The notes beneath the pieces were generated by a model, which had not been told where the DNA came from, did not search any database, and worked only from the letters and a program-made list of their open reading frames with translations. This document shows positions 10,510 to 20,505 of a stretch of DNA of 64,000 nucleotides, piece after piece. The stretch lies in assembly GCA_949127775.1 (NCBI GenBank), contig CASBQF010000272.1:18024-82023 (forward strand). The letters run 5' to 3'. Within the stretch, counting starts at the first letter, position 1; the number at the start of each line of letters is the position of its first letter. This DNA is from Oscillatoriales cyanobacterium PMM_0080. Lineage in GTDB: Bacteria > Cyanobacteriota > Cyanobacteriia > Cyanobacteriales > Microcoleaceae. A program made the position numbers and the translations under genes.

Positions 10510-11739
10510 ATGAAAGTTTTATTATCTGCTTTTGCTTGCGAACCAAATCTCGGCTCTGAAGAGGGAGTGGGATGGAATACAGTTATCCAATCTGCTAAGT
10601 ATCACGAAAGTTGGGTATTTACACGGACGTTTTGTCGATCGTACATTGAAGCAGAACTAGAACGCAATCCAGTCCCAAACCTACATTTTGTTTATTTCGA
10701 TCCGTTTGGGTGGAGCGAAGATTGGAAGGGAAAACAGGGATTGCTGCAACTTCATTATTATTTGTGGCAAATCTGGGCTTATTTTATTGCTCGAAAGCTC
10801 GATCGCGCGATCGGTTTTGATATAGTACATCACGTAACCTATGTCAAACATTGGTCTCCCAGTTTCCTAGCACTGTTGCCACATCCTTTTATTTGGGGGC
10901 CTGTGGGCGGTGCAGAAGCAGCACCAAAGCCTTTTTGGCAAGATTTTAGTCGCCGGGGCAAAATTTATGAAACGCTGCGAGCATTGGCTCAAAGCGTCGG
11001 AGAACGCGACCCATTTGTGGGGCTGACGGCGCGCCGCAGTGTCGTGGCGCTGGCGACTACCGAAGAAACCGCAGCCAGACTGCGATTTCTGAAAGCACCA
11101 AACGTGAAAATTTTCTCGCAAGTTGGTTTGTCGCAACAGGAGATTCAGGAATTAGAGAAATTTCCAATTCCGCCGGAGGAACCTGTTAGATTTATCAGTG
11201 TTGGTCGCCTTCTACATTGGAAAGGAGTACACTTGGGACTCCGTGCATTTGCGGAGGCGAAGCTGGAAAAATCGGAATATTGGATTGTCGGAGACGGCCC
11301 GGAAAGACAGCGTTTGGAAGCTTTAGCCACAGAACTGGGAATTGCAAATAAAGTATTATTTTGGGGAGCTTTACCGCGCGCTGAAACCCTTTTTAAAATG
11401 GGGCAGTCTCACGTTCTCCTCCATCCGAGTTTGCATGACTCTGGCGGTTTTGTGTGTACGGAAATGATGGGGGTTGGGCGTCCGACGATTTGTTTGGATT
11501 TGGGCGGGCCTGCAACTCAAGTGACTGCTGAAACGGGCATCAAAGTGGCTGCTATTAATCCCACTCTTGCCGTGAAAGGTCTAGCAGAGGCTATAGTGTG
11601 TTTAGCTGGCGATCGTGAATTGCGATCGCGTTTAGGTCGATCGGGTCAAAAGCGGGTTAGGGAAATTTATGATTGGAATGTAAAAGGTAAATTTTTTGCC
11701 GAATTGTGCGAAGATGTACTCAACGAAAAATCACGATAA
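10510..11739 (+). CDS. Glycosyltransferase family 4
   Basis: 'ISVGRLLHWKGVHLGLRAFAEAK', 'LLHPSLHDSGGFVCTEMMGVGRPTICLDLGGPA'. Confidence 0.88.
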   Translation: MKVLLSAFACEPNLGSEEGVGWNTVIQSAKYHESWVFTRTFCRSYIEAELERNPVPNLHFVYFDPFGWSEDWKGKQGLLQLHYYLWQIWAYFIARKLDRAIGFDIVHHVTYVKHWSPSFLALLPHPFIWGPVGGAEAAPKPFWQDFSRRGKIYETLRALAQSVGERDPFVGLTARRSVVALATTEETAARLRFLKAPNVKIFSQVGLSQQEIQELEKFPIPPEEPVRFISVGRLLHWKGVHLGLRAFAEAKLEKSEYWIVGDGPERQRLEALATELGIANKVLFWGALPRAETLFKMGQSHVLLHPSLHDSGGFVCTEMMGVGRPTICLDLGGPATQVTAETGIKVAAINPTLAVKGLAEAIVCLAGDRELRSRLGRSGQKRVREIYDWNVKGKFFAELCEDVLNEKSR

Positions 11740-11795
11740 CTTCTGATTTGTTCGATCGCAAAAACAGAAAAACATATTTGTGAGGAGAGTCAAAA

Positions 11796-12878
11796 TTGAG
11801 CGTTGCAATTATTACTGGAGCCGCAGGTTTAATAGGTTCTGAAGCCTGTAAATTTTTTGCTCAACAAGGCTTCGATGTTGTCGGAATCGACAATAATATG
11901 CGCCAGTTCTTCTTTGGTGCAGATGCTTCTACAAATTGGAACCGTCAACAACTAGAAAAGTCCTTGGGGACAAAGTATTTTCACCTAGATGTTGATATTC
12001 GCGACTATGAAGCGATTACTAACATCTTTCAGCGGTACGGTGAAGATGTCGAATTAGTGATTCACACGGCAGCCCAACCTAGCCATGATTGGGCTGCACG
12101 CGCTCCTAAAATAGATTTTACCGTCAACGCCAACGGTACTCTCAATCTTTTAGAAGCAACTCGTTTGTACTGCCCCAAAGCAGTTTTCATTTTTACATCA
12201 ACAAATAAAGTATATGGGGATACACCAAACAGATTGCCTTTAGTTGAGTTAGAACATAGGTGGGAAATTGAACCTGGTCATACCTACGAAGGTGGCATTC
12301 GGGAAGATATGTCCATCGACCAATGTTTGCATAGTTTGTTTGGTGCTTCCAAAGTAGCGGCTGATATTTTAGTCCAAGAATACGGCCGCTATTTTGAGAT
12401 GAAAACCGCTTGTTTTCGCGGTGGCTGTCTCACCGGGCCAAATCATTCTGGAACTCAATTGCATGGGTTTTTAGCTTATTTAATGAAATGTGCGGCGACG
12501 GGAACTGCTTACACCGTGTTTGGCTACAAAGGCAAGCAAGTTCGTGATAACATTCACAGTGCAGATTTAATTTCAGCATTTTATGAATTTTATAAAGCTC
12601 CGAGAAGTGGACAAGTTTACAACATGGGAGGTGGCAGATACAGTAATTGTTCAATGCTAGAAGCTATCCAAATGTGCGAGACAATTGCAGAACGAAAATT
12701 TAATTCGACTTATGCTGAAGGAAATCGCGTTGGCGATCACATTTGGTGGATTAGCGACAATTCCAAATTCGCCAGTCACTATCCTGACTGGAAAATGAAA
12801 TACAATGTTAAACAAATTCTACAGGAGATTTATGATTGTAACCGGGAGCGTTGGCTGAAAGAAGAAGCGAAGGATTGA
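11796..12878 (+). CDS. NAD-dependent epimerase/dehydratase (CDP-paratose epimerase-like SDR)
   Basis: '[30 protein letters not shown]' Rossmann motif; 'VYGDTPN', '[19 protein letters not shown]' (YxxxK variant). Confidence 0.85.
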   Translation: MSVAIITGAAGLIGSEACKFFAQQGFDVVGIDNNMRQFFFGADASTNWNRQQLEKSLGTKYFHLDVDIRDYEAITNIFQRYGEDVELVIHTAAQPSHDWAARAPKIDFTVNANGTLNLLEATRLYCPKAVFIFTSTNKVYGDTPNRLPLVELEHRWEIEPGHTYEGGIREDMSIDQCLHSLFGASKVAADILVQEYGRYFEMKTACFRGGCLTGPNHSGTQLHGFLAYLMKCAATGTAYTVFGYKGKQVRDNIHSADLISAFYEFYKAPRSGQVYNMGGGRYSNCSMLEAIQMCETIAERKFNSTYAEGNRVGDHIWWISDNSKFASHYPDWKMKYNVKQILQEIYDCNRERWLKEEAKD

Positions 12879-12920
12879 ACGATAAAAAGAATGTGCTGGC
12901 AATTTTGGCAAACGATTGAA

Positions 12921-12998
12921 TACAAAGTTAAACAAATCCTACAGGAGATTTATGAGTGTAACGCAGAGCGTTGGCTTAAAGAGGTGTTCCATGATTGA
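12921..12998 (+). pseudogene. 3' remnant of a second epimerase gene
   Basis: [25 protein letters not shown] versus the intact epimerase C-term [25 protein letters not shown] (19/25 identical, same length to stop). Confidence 0.85.
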
Positions 12999-13797
12999 TT
13001 TAGGGAAAAAGAACGTACTCGGGATATTAGTAAATGCCGTTAATTATGAAGCGGCTGTTAGCAAAATTATGGCGGCAGCCAGCGCCGGAAAACCACTGTC
13101 AGTTTCTGCTCTAGCGGTTCACGGGGTAATGACTGGGGTTCTTGACAGCACTCACCGCTATCGGATCAATCATATTGACTTAGTATTGCCAGACGGACAG
13201 CCGGTCAGGTGGGCGTTAAATTGGCTCTATAATACGGAATTGCCCGATCGCGTTTGTGGGCCAAATGCGATGTTACAAATTTGTGAACGTGCAGCCGAAG
13301 AAGGACTATCCATCTATTTGTATGGCTCTAAACCTTCTGTACTGGAAGCTTTATCTCAGAATCTCTGCGAGCGTTTTCCCAAGTTAATTATTGCTGGAAC
13401 TCAGCCCTCTAAATTTAGGAACATTTCGCCAGAAGAAAAACAGGAAATTGCCCAGCAAATTCGCGATAGCGGTGCAGCAATTACTTTTGTCGGTTTGGGG
13501 TGTCCGCGACAAGAAGTTTGGGCTTACGAATACCGGGATGAGCTATCAATGCCCCTGATTGCTGTAGGTGCTGCTTACGATTTTCATTCGGGAAATTTGG
13601 CTAAATCTCCTGAGTTTTTATCTAAGATAGGTTTGGAATGGCTGTTTAGGTTGATAAAGGAACCCCGACGACTGTGGCAGCGTTATGTTTTGTTGAATCC
13701 GCTGTATATCTGGCTGTTTTTGCTGCAAGCTTTGAAACTAAAAGAGTTTGATCCCAAAGACGCTACACCGCCTGTGGAAGAAGTATTGTATGGTTAA
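12991..13797 (+). CDS. WecG/TagA/CpsF family glycosyltransferase
   Basis: 'VLPDGQPVRWALNWL', 'LYGSKPSVLEALSQNL', 'FVGLGCPRQEVWAYEY'. Start revised from 12916 to 12991 (MIDLGKKNVLG) because the upstream extension is an out-of-frame epimerase remnant. Confidence 0.88.
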   Translation: MIDLGKKNVLGILVNAVNYEAAVSKIMAAASAGKPLSVSALAVHGVMTGVLDSTHRYRINHIDLVLPDGQPVRWALNWLYNTELPDRVCGPNAMLQICERAAEEGLSIYLYGSKPSVLEALSQNLCERFPKLIIAGTQPSKFRNISPEEKQEIAQQIRDSGAAITFVGLGCPRQEVWAYEYRDELSMPLIAVGAAYDFHSGNLAKSPEFLSKIGLEWLFRLIKEPRRLWQRYVLLNPLYIWLFLLQALKLKEFDPKDATPPVEEVLYG

Positions 13798-13820
13798 AAT
13801 TTCCAGCACTTCTGTAAATT

Positions 13821-13954
13821 CAATTCCGGTTGTATTCAGACATGATAGAGGAGACGGCAGTGCCGTTTCCCTACCCAAAATAATATTGTAGGGAAACGGC
13901 ACTACCGTCTCCTAATTTCGCGTAATAATTCCGATGCTACGGGATTTGATATAA
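13821..13954. repeat. Palindromic repeat of the 'gagacggcagtgccgtctcc' family
   Basis: Long inverted repeat 'gagacggcagtgccgtttccctac...gtagggaaacggcactaccgtctcc'. Confidence 0.75.
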
Positions 13955-13967
13955 CTTACTGTCTATG

Positions 13968-14264
13968 TTACTGAGGAAGTATCAGCCGTCCTTGTTGAAT
14001 CATTTGGAGGACTTGAGTTCGACAGCCTGCGCAGGCGCAGCCTAAAGTTATGATGGCGAGGTTTCCGATTTTGTCAGAGTTGATTTCTGGTAGCGAGGAT
14101 TGGCTTTCGTCTTGATTTATGTCTGGATTTGCTGCGATTTCGCCATTGAGATTAATGGTTTGATTTGGGGAAATTCGGGTGCTAGCGTTGGCGGGATTTA
14201 CCGCTAAGAGCATTAAGGCTACAGAACCAGAGCAGCCCAACAAAGTTAGTAGGTTTTTGTTCAC
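13968..14264 (-). CDS. Small secreted Cys-containing hypothetical protein
   Basis: Signal-peptide-like 'MNKNLLTLLGCSGSVALMLLAVNPANAS', then 'LGCACAGCRTQVLQMIQQGRL'. Confidence 0.6.
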   Translation of the reverse strand: MNKNLLTLLGCSGSVALMLLAVNPANASTRISPNQTINLNGEIAANPDINQDESQSSLPEINSDKIGNLAIITLGCACAGCRTQVLQMIQQGRLILPQ

Positions 14265-14415
14265 GATAACTTTCCTGTAGAATAGTAGGATTTTAGTTTA
14301 ACAGATCGATCGATAGATTTGAGCCGATCGCCCAAAATGTCACTTTGTATTTGAGATTGCTTGTTTGTATTGAAACAAGCTTGGGAATAAGTCTAGTCTA
14401 AATTCAGGCTCTGGT

Positions 14416-15885
14416 ATGTTTGTGGGAAAATTAAACAGATTCGAGCCGATCGACCGTGCGGCTTTATTATTGATGCTATCGCTGAGTTTGGCGATCGGGT
14501 TTTTGCTGCTGGGAGGCGATCGATCTTTGCCGAAAGTGCGCGATTTTAGCTGGCAAAACAAACAAGTAGGGGCGAGAGATACCGCTTTTATTCTAACTTT
14601 CAGTCGGCCGATGGATCATGCAAGCGTAGAAGCAAATCTGCACGTCGAGCCGCCTTTGCCGGGAAAAATTAGTTGGTCGGGGCGGCGGATGGTATATACT
14701 TTGATAGCGCCTCCCCAGTACGATCGCACTTATAAAATTTCATTGCAACAAGCGCGGGAAAAAATAGGTTCTGACAAAACAGGAAATGCGATCGCACCGT
14801 TTGTCAGTCAATTTAGCACGCCCGATCGCGCTTTTGTTTACACGGGCACAGAAGCCGCCGAAAAAGGGCGGTTAATTCTCTACAATCTCACCCGCAAACA
14901 AAAAATCATCCTCACTCCTGAGAATTTGGTCGTTAAAGATTATAGAATCTACCCAGCGGGCGATCGCATTTTATTTTCTGCTAGCGAATGGTCGAAATAT
15001 AAGCCTGGTTTGTACGAACAATCTTTGTATGCCGTCACTACAGGCAGAAGTTCCGATCCGGCTCAAAAACCGGGTACTATCCAACAGATTTTAGGCAATC
15101 AAGAGTACGAAAATCTCAAATTTGATTTGTCTCCCGACGGCAAGGCGATCGCAGTTCAGCGCGCCAAGAGAGGCAATGCAGAGGATATCGGTTTGTGGGT
15201 AGTGCGATCGGAAATTGACCCTATTCCACAGCGGTTGTTGAGTCGGCCGGCGGGCGAATTTGCGATCGGCCCAGACAGTGCAACTTACGCCAATCCCCAA
15301 GCAGACGGCATCGCTATTTTATCTCTCACACCAAACGTCAAACCTTTAGAATTCATACCATCATTTCGGAGAGTTTTTAGCTTCAGTCCAGACGGTAGAG
15401 AATCAGCAATGCTGAAGTACAATAGCGATAGCGATTTTAGCCAATCAATATTCTTGGTAACAAATCACGAATTTCAAAAAGAACTAATCCGCACCGCCGG
15501 AGAATTTATCAACTGTCAGTTTGATCCCAGAAAGCCTCAGCTTTACTGCTTATTAACCAGGCGGAAGCCCGGGACAGGTTTTTCCGAGCAACTTACTCTC
15601 GAAGCAATTAATTTGCAGACTTTTGCCGTAAAACCGCTGTTAGTTTTGCCCGATCAAGTGGAGACAAAAATGAGTTTGTCGCCCGATGGGTTAGAATTGC
15701 TATTAGATCGGGTGGTTGCCAAAAAATCGGAAGCAGTCACAGGAGATTTGAGAACAGATGCCGGAAGTGCGATCGGCTCTTCAAATCTCATACTTGTAAA
15801 CTTAAAGAATGCAGGCGTATCTAATAATTCTCCATCAACAGAAGAATTGCCTTTAAAAGGATTTCGCCCGCGCTGGTTGCCCTAG
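14416..15885 (+). CDS. Membrane-anchored Ig-like/beta-propeller-like protein
   Basis: N-terminal TM segment; 'AFILTFSRPMDHASVEANLHVEPPLPGKISWSGRRMVYTL' (SbsA Ig-like); repeated 'SPDG' motifs. Confidence 0.7.
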   Translation: MFVGKLNRFEPIDRAALLLMLSLSLAIGFLLLGGDRSLPKVRDFSWQNKQVGARDTAFILTFSRPMDHASVEANLHVEPPLPGKISWSGRRMVYTLIAPPQYDRTYKISLQQAREKIGSDKTGNAIAPFVSQFSTPDRAFVYTGTEAAEKGRLILYNLTRKQKIILTPENLVVKDYRIYPAGDRILFSASEWSKYKPGLYEQSLYAVTTGRSSDPAQKPGTIQQILGNQEYENLKFDLSPDGKAIAVQRAKRGNAEDIGLWVVRSEIDPIPQRLLSRPAGEFAIGPDSATYANPQADGIAILSLTPNVKPLEFIPSFRRVFSFSPDGRESAMLKYNSDSDFSQSIFLVTNHEFQKELIRTAGEFINCQFDPRKPQLYCLLTRRKPGTGFSEQLTLEAINLQTFAVKPLLVLPDQVETKMSLSPDGLELLLDRVVAKKSEAVTGDLRTDAGSAIGSSNLILVNLKNAGVSNNSPSTEELPLKGFRPRWLP

Positions 15886-15997
15886 AAAATCAACAATCAA
15901 AAATCAGATAACTTGACTCTTCAGTCTGCGGAGGCAGACTTAGTTTGTGTAGTAGCGGTTTCAACCGCCGACTCACTACAAACCTTTCTACAAACCT

Positions 15998-16957
15998 TTA
16001 TTTTCCGGCATAAGCCCCCATCCGTTCTTTGATAAACCGGATATAAAAATGCCTAAAAGTAGACTTAATCACACGGGGCATCCCAAAGTCGATCGGCATC
16101 ATATTTTCAGGCAACTTCCAATCCAAAACCTTGAGACTTTCCGGGTGCAAAAGCGGAAAATCGATCGCCTCCAAATTCGAGCAAAGTCCCAATCTCATCG
16201 CCGCAGCTACAGTCGGAACCAGCGCCGGATCGACATTAATAACTTCAACTACCGTTCTATCCAACGCAAACACATCATCAGACGCGCCCAAGATTCCCAA
16301 AAACTTAGGTTCGCCGCCGCTTGGCCCGTTACCTTCGTGACCGATTATTCCATCCAAAATTGTCAAATTTGGGTTAATTGTGCGGGCAGTTTCTACCAGC
16401 ATTTGACCGAATCTGGCGCTATCTTTGCCAGCTTCCATGTGCCACCAAGCCTTCATTTTTCCGGGCACGCAGCCGAACAAGTTTTTGACGCCCATTGTCA
16501 CGGTTAATTGAACGTGAGATTTGAGTTTGGGCAAGTTAATCACGACATCTGCTTCCATTGCTTCTTTGCAAATTCGCAGATGATTGAAATCTTTGCTGAC
16601 AGTTTCGTAGCGTTTTCCTTGAAATTCAACTACTGGCAAATTCAGTTCTTCTAACAGTGGTAAATAACCATTGGCTTTGGCGACACCCATCGCGCTACCA
16701 AAAGCTGGACTGTCTCCTAAAAACGGTTTTCCTCCTGCTTCGATGACCATTTTTGCCACGCAGTAAACTAATTCCGGGCGGGTGACGCATTCTTTGGTAG
16801 GGCGAGAACCTGTGAGGAGGTTGGGTTTGAGAAGAACCCGATCGCCCTTTTTGACAAAAGCCGAGATTCCGCCCCAGGGTGCGAGCAAATTTTCTAAAGA
16901 TATTTGTAGATTTGGGCGATCGTATGAATTAGCACGAATTAAACTAACAGTAGACAT
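15998..16957 (-). CDS. DUF362 domain-containing protein
   Basis: 'GDRVLLKPNLLTGSRPTKECVTRPELV', 'VVINLPKLKSHVQLTVTMGVKNLFGCVPG'. Confidence 0.85.
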   Translation of the reverse strand: MSTVSLIRANSYDRPNLQISLENLLAPWGGISAFVKKGDRVLLKPNLLTGSRPTKECVTRPELVYCVAKMVIEAGGKPFLGDSPAFGSAMGVAKANGYLPLLEELNLPVVEFQGKRYETVSKDFNHLRICKEAMEADVVINLPKLKSHVQLTVTMGVKNLFGCVPGKMKAWWHMEAGKDSARFGQMLVETARTINPNLTILDGIIGHEGNGPSGGEPKFLGILGASDDVFALDRTVVEVINVDPALVPTVAAAMRLGLCSNLEAIDFPLLHPESLKVLDWKLPENMMPIDFGMPRVIKSTFRHFYIRFIKERMGAYAGK

Positions 16958-16987
16958 AGTGGTTTCCTATTTAAGGTTATTAAAAAG

Positions 16988-17054
16988 TTTGTAGTAAGGA
17001 CTTTAGTCCTTTTCTTTCCGAGTTATTCAGGACTAAAGTCCCTACTACGAACCT
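16988..17054. repeat. Hairpin repeat ('agtaaggactttagtcctt' family)
   Basis: 'gtagtaaggactttagtcctt...aggactaaagtccctactac'; related copies near 29169-29236 and 29297-29376. Confidence 0.7.
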
Positions 17055-17059
17055 TACTT

Positions 17060-17383
17060 TTAAGACATCGGCAACCTACCAGCAGCAGCCCGCTGCATGG
17101 TATTAACTCGCATGGAATTAGGGAATATTCCTTGACCTTGAAGTTCGGGAATAGGTGGTTTTATTTCTACTTTTACCAACCGAGAAGTACAGATAAGAAC
17201 CGTTTGATCGACCAAATGGAAAGTCAACCAAGGTTGGCTTAATAAATGCAGCACTTCCTCTTGAAATTCTTGTGCAGGCATTGGAATAGTAAAGGTTTCT
17301 GTATGACCTTCTACATAATGAAATGTGACTTGAGTTGTGTTCTCTTTGTCTTGAGTTAATTGGCCGAATGAACCTGCACGCAT
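17060..17383 (-). CDS. Conserved hypothetical protein
   Basis: ORF 17060-17443; N-terminal 20 codons overlap a 'cggtttcaaccgcc' repeat, so MRAGSFGQLTQDKENTTQ at 17383 is the likely start. Confidence 0.6.
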   Translation of the reverse strand: MRAGSFGQLTQDKENTTQVTFHYVEGHTETFTIPMPAQEFQEEVLHLLSQPWLTFHLVDQTVLICTSRLVKVEIKPPIPELQGQGIFPNSMRVNTMQRAAAGRLPMS

Positions 17384-17510
17384 AAATTTTGCTCCCCAAT
17401 TTTTAGATATGAAAAGACGGCGGTTGAAACCGCGTCTACACAAACAAAGTCCACCTCCGTGGACGGTCGAAAATAATCTAATTCTAACCGGTTGGTCTTC
17501 AATCCGCGCA

Positions 17511-18962
17511 CTATCCGGGTTTTGTTTCTATAGGCGCGGTTTCAACCGCCCGGTATTCTGGCATCGCACTCATTTTTTCTAAATCTAGAACTGTTGCCAA
17601 GTCTTCTGCATTCATTAAACCGCGTTCTAGGACAATTTGCCGCAAAGATTTGCCAGTTTCGAGAGATTCTTTAGCGACGGCGGCGGCGTTGAGATAGCCG
17701 ATGTGAGTATTGAGGGCGGTAACGAGGGCGAGACTGCCTTCTGCGTAGGCGAGACACCGATCGCCCTTTGCTTCAATTTTGTCGAGGCATTTGGTAGTCA
17801 GGGCGCTGATGGTGTTGCCTAATATTTCGATGCTGTGAATCAGATTGTAGGCGATTAGGGGCATCATCACGTTCAATTCTAATTGTCCTGCTTGGGCACA
17901 AAGGGCGATCGCGCTATCGTAGCCCATGACTTGAAAACACACCATCGAAGTCATTTCTGCCATCACCGGATTGTATTTCCCCGGCATAATTGACGAACCA
18001 GGTTGCACAGGAGGCAGTTGAATTTCCTTGAAACCCGTTTTTGGCCCGGAGTCCATCAAACGCAAGTCGTGGGACATTTTAACGCAATCCTGAGCGAGAT
18101 TTCGCAGTGCGCCGGAGACATTTACAAATGGCGCCATACTCTGCATCGCTGCCATTAAATGTGGTGCGGGTTTTAGGGGTTTTCCGATTAACTCTGCGAG
18201 GATTTGAGCGACTTTTTCACAGTATTCTGGATGAGTATTTAAGCCAGTTCCCGCCGCGCTGCCGCCCAATCCCAAGGATGTCAAATCACCGGAAGCAGTG
18301 GCAATTCTGGCGTTGTGCTCTCTCAGAATTTGCGCCCAAGCGCGGAAGGTTTCGCCGAGTCGAATAGGGACGGCATCTTGCAGGTGAGTGCGGCCGGATT
18401 TGACGATATCATGGAATTCTACGGCTTTTTTGTCCAAGGATGCGATCGCCCCTAACAAAGCTGGAAACAAAGTTTTTTCCAAAGCCAACAATCCGCCGAT
18501 CCGAATCGCAGTCGGAATCACATCATTGGTCGATTGACCGTAGTTTACATGATCGTTGGGACTGACGCGCTTGTAGTTGCCTTTTTGATCGCCCATAATT
18601 TCCAAAGCGCGATTGGAAAGAACTTCATTGACATTCATATGGTGAGAAGTTCCGGCGCCTGCTTGGTAGACATCAACGACAAATTGATCGCGCAGATTTC
18701 CCGCTAAAACTTCATCAGCAGCTTGGATCAGTGCTTGACTGATATCTTCAGGAATGCAGCCGAGTTTACCGTTAGCTATCGCCGCAGCTTTTTTAATTAA
18801 AACGCAAGCATCGACGTAAGTTGATAAAGGTTTAATGCCGCTAATTGGAAAGTTTTCAACGGCGCGCAGAGTTTGGATGCCGTAGTAAACGGTAGATGGG
18901 ATTTGTTTGTCTCCCATCGAGTCGCTTTCGGTGCGGTAGGTGATGGTTGGCTGTTGGATCAT
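17511..18962 (-). CDS. aspA: Aspartate ammonia-lyase
   Basis: Fumarase/aspartase signature 'GSSIMPGKYNPVMAEM'; 'YYGIQTLRAVENFPISG', 'SGRTHLQDAVPIRLG'. Confidence 0.88.
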   Translation of the reverse strand: MIQQPTITYRTESDSMGDKQIPSTVYYGIQTLRAVENFPISGIKPLSTYVDACVLIKKAAAIANGKLGCIPEDISQALIQAADEVLAGNLRDQFVVDVYQAGAGTSHHMNVNEVLSNRALEIMGDQKGNYKRVSPNDHVNYGQSTNDVIPTAIRIGGLLALEKTLFPALLGAIASLDKKAVEFHDIVKSGRTHLQDAVPIRLGETFRAWAQILREHNARIATASGDLTSLGLGGSAAGTGLNTHPEYCEKVAQILAELIGKPLKPAPHLMAAMQSMAPFVNVSGALRNLAQDCVKMSHDLRLMDSGPKTGFKEIQLPPVQPGSSIMPGKYNPVMAEMTSMVCFQVMGYDSAIALCAQAGQLELNVMMPLIAYNLIHSIEILGNTISALTTKCLDKIEAKGDRCLAYAEGSLALVTALNTHIGYLNAAAVAKESLETGKSLRQIVLERGLMNAEDLATVLDLEKMSAMPEYRAVETAPIETKPG

Positions 18963-19280
18963 ATCGTCTGGTTTGTGATAATTAGGAAGTGTACAATTTT
19001 TTGGGTAACACCGCGCTGCGGGTGTTTTTACTGTACCTCACCCGCTGGCGACTGTGCAGTAATGCGTAATTTGCGATCGGCTAAAATTATCTCACATCCT
19101 AGGGTTCAATCTAAAATCTTAAATCTAAAATTTAAAATCGACAGTCTCGATCGCCTAAAATTATCTCACACCCGGGGGTTCCCTCTCCAATCAAGTTGGC
19201 GCTAAGGGCGATCGCACACAAAGACGCGCAGTTAGCTATAATCTTACGAGTAAATCAATTTCACAAAACTGTTAAACTCC

Positions 19281-19730
19281 ATGAAAAAACTAGCAAAAAC
19301 TTTCAAGTTACCGCTCAATATTTTGACGATCGGCTTAAGTGCATCTCTGATTTTCCCGGCTTCTGTAAAATCCATATCCAATCTGGTTTCCTCCCCAGTA
19401 ACTTCCGAAAAGCCTGCCGTTTTAATGGCTAAGGTTCAGCAGCGAATCCAATTTAAAAAAGGTACTAATTCAGCGGAAATCAAAGGAGGAGTAGCGCGCG
19501 GTACGGTCAATAGTTACTTGATTAAAGCTAAAAAAGGGCAAACGATGAAGATCGAGATCCAATCCCTTGAGAAAAATGCTGTTTTTAGCATCATAGGCCC
19601 AAAGACAAAGACGATAATTAAAGAATCAAAAAGCTGGTCTGGAGTGGTTTCCAAAACAGGAGACTATCAGATAGATATCGGTACGGAACGAGGAGGTGCT
19701 AGTTACACGCTGTCAGTTTCGATTAAGTAA
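19281..19730 (+). CDS. Small secreted protein, PPC-like beta domain
   Basis: Signal peptide; 'SYLIKAKKGQTMKIEIQSLEKNAVFSIIGP...TGDYQIDIGTERGGASYTLSVSIK'. Confidence 0.65.
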   Translation: MKKLAKTFKLPLNILTIGLSASLIFPASVKSISNLVSSPVTSEKPAVLMAKVQQRIQFKKGTNSAEIKGGVARGTVNSYLIKAKKGQTMKIEIQSLEKNAVFSIIGPKTKTIIKESKSWSGVVSKTGDYQIDIGTERGGASYTLSVSIK

Positions 19731-20067
19731 CATTTTGATGTTGCTTTTAGGTTATTAAATCCTGCGAGCAAGTTAAGCTTTTGAATATTTCAATTGGATA
19801 TTAGGAACGATGATCAAAGCCAATCCCACAAAATTTTGATTGATTCTTGACGTGCAATTTAAATACACAACAGCTTATAATGCAAACGATCGCAACCCTC
19901 TTTTTTTGACTCCCGCAACCATCTCGAAAATGATAACGTTAGCAGTCCAACTATCTTTTTGTACTGCTAACTGCGATCGATTCCAGGAATTACACATCAT
20001 TTTAGCGATCGATCTGCTGGTTTTGTGGCAAGATAGATTGTAGTATTCATTTTCTTGAGGACTGTTC

Positions 20068-20505
20068 ATGGCTCGTTTAAATCAAATCCTTGTCGCTAGC
20101 GCCGTCACCCTTCTAGCTTTGACTGGTTGCGGCGGCGCCCAAGAAGCTTCGACTCCGACGAAGACTTCACCTGCTGAGACTCCTGCTGCTAGTGCTGTGA
20201 GCACATCTGACAAAGCAGCATCTCCCGCTAGCAATGCAGAGTTGCTGAGTGTAGTTACTAATACCAAAGCAGCAGTTCAGACTGGTAACTTTGCCAAAGC
20301 CAAAACCGAATTTGACAAGTTCGAGAATGCCTGGAAAAAAGTAGAAGACGGCATCAAAAAAACATCTCCTAAAAGCTACGATGCAGTTGAAGAGACTACA
20401 GAAAAAGTCATGACAGAACTCAAAAAGTCTAAGCCAAGTAAAGACCAAGTGCTGGCACAATTGCAGTCGCTAGAGAAGACTATTGGTAGCATTCCTAAAT
20501 CCTAA
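20068..20505 (+). CDS. Lipoprotein (DUF4363-like)
   Basis: Lipobox 'LLALTGCGG'; 'FAKAKTEFDKFENAWKKVEDGIKKTSPKSYDAVEE'. Confidence 0.65.
   Translation: MARLNQILVASAVTLLALTGCGGAQEASTPTKTSPAETPAASAVSTSDKAASPASNAELLSVVTNTKAAVQTGNFAKAKTEFDKFENAWKKVEDGIKKTSPKSYDAVEETTEKVMTELKKSKPSKDQVLAQLQSLEKTIGSIPKS

Noticed and set aside
12916-12990. N-terminal extension MNTKLNKSYRRFMSVTQSVGLKRCS of the WecG-like ORF
   Set aside because: It is an out-of-frame translation of an epimerase remnant; the family N-term begins at about 12991.
16049-16507. 152-aa plus-strand ORF opposite the DUF362 gene
   Set aside because: Shadow ORF; His/Arg/Gln-rich with no recognisable domain.
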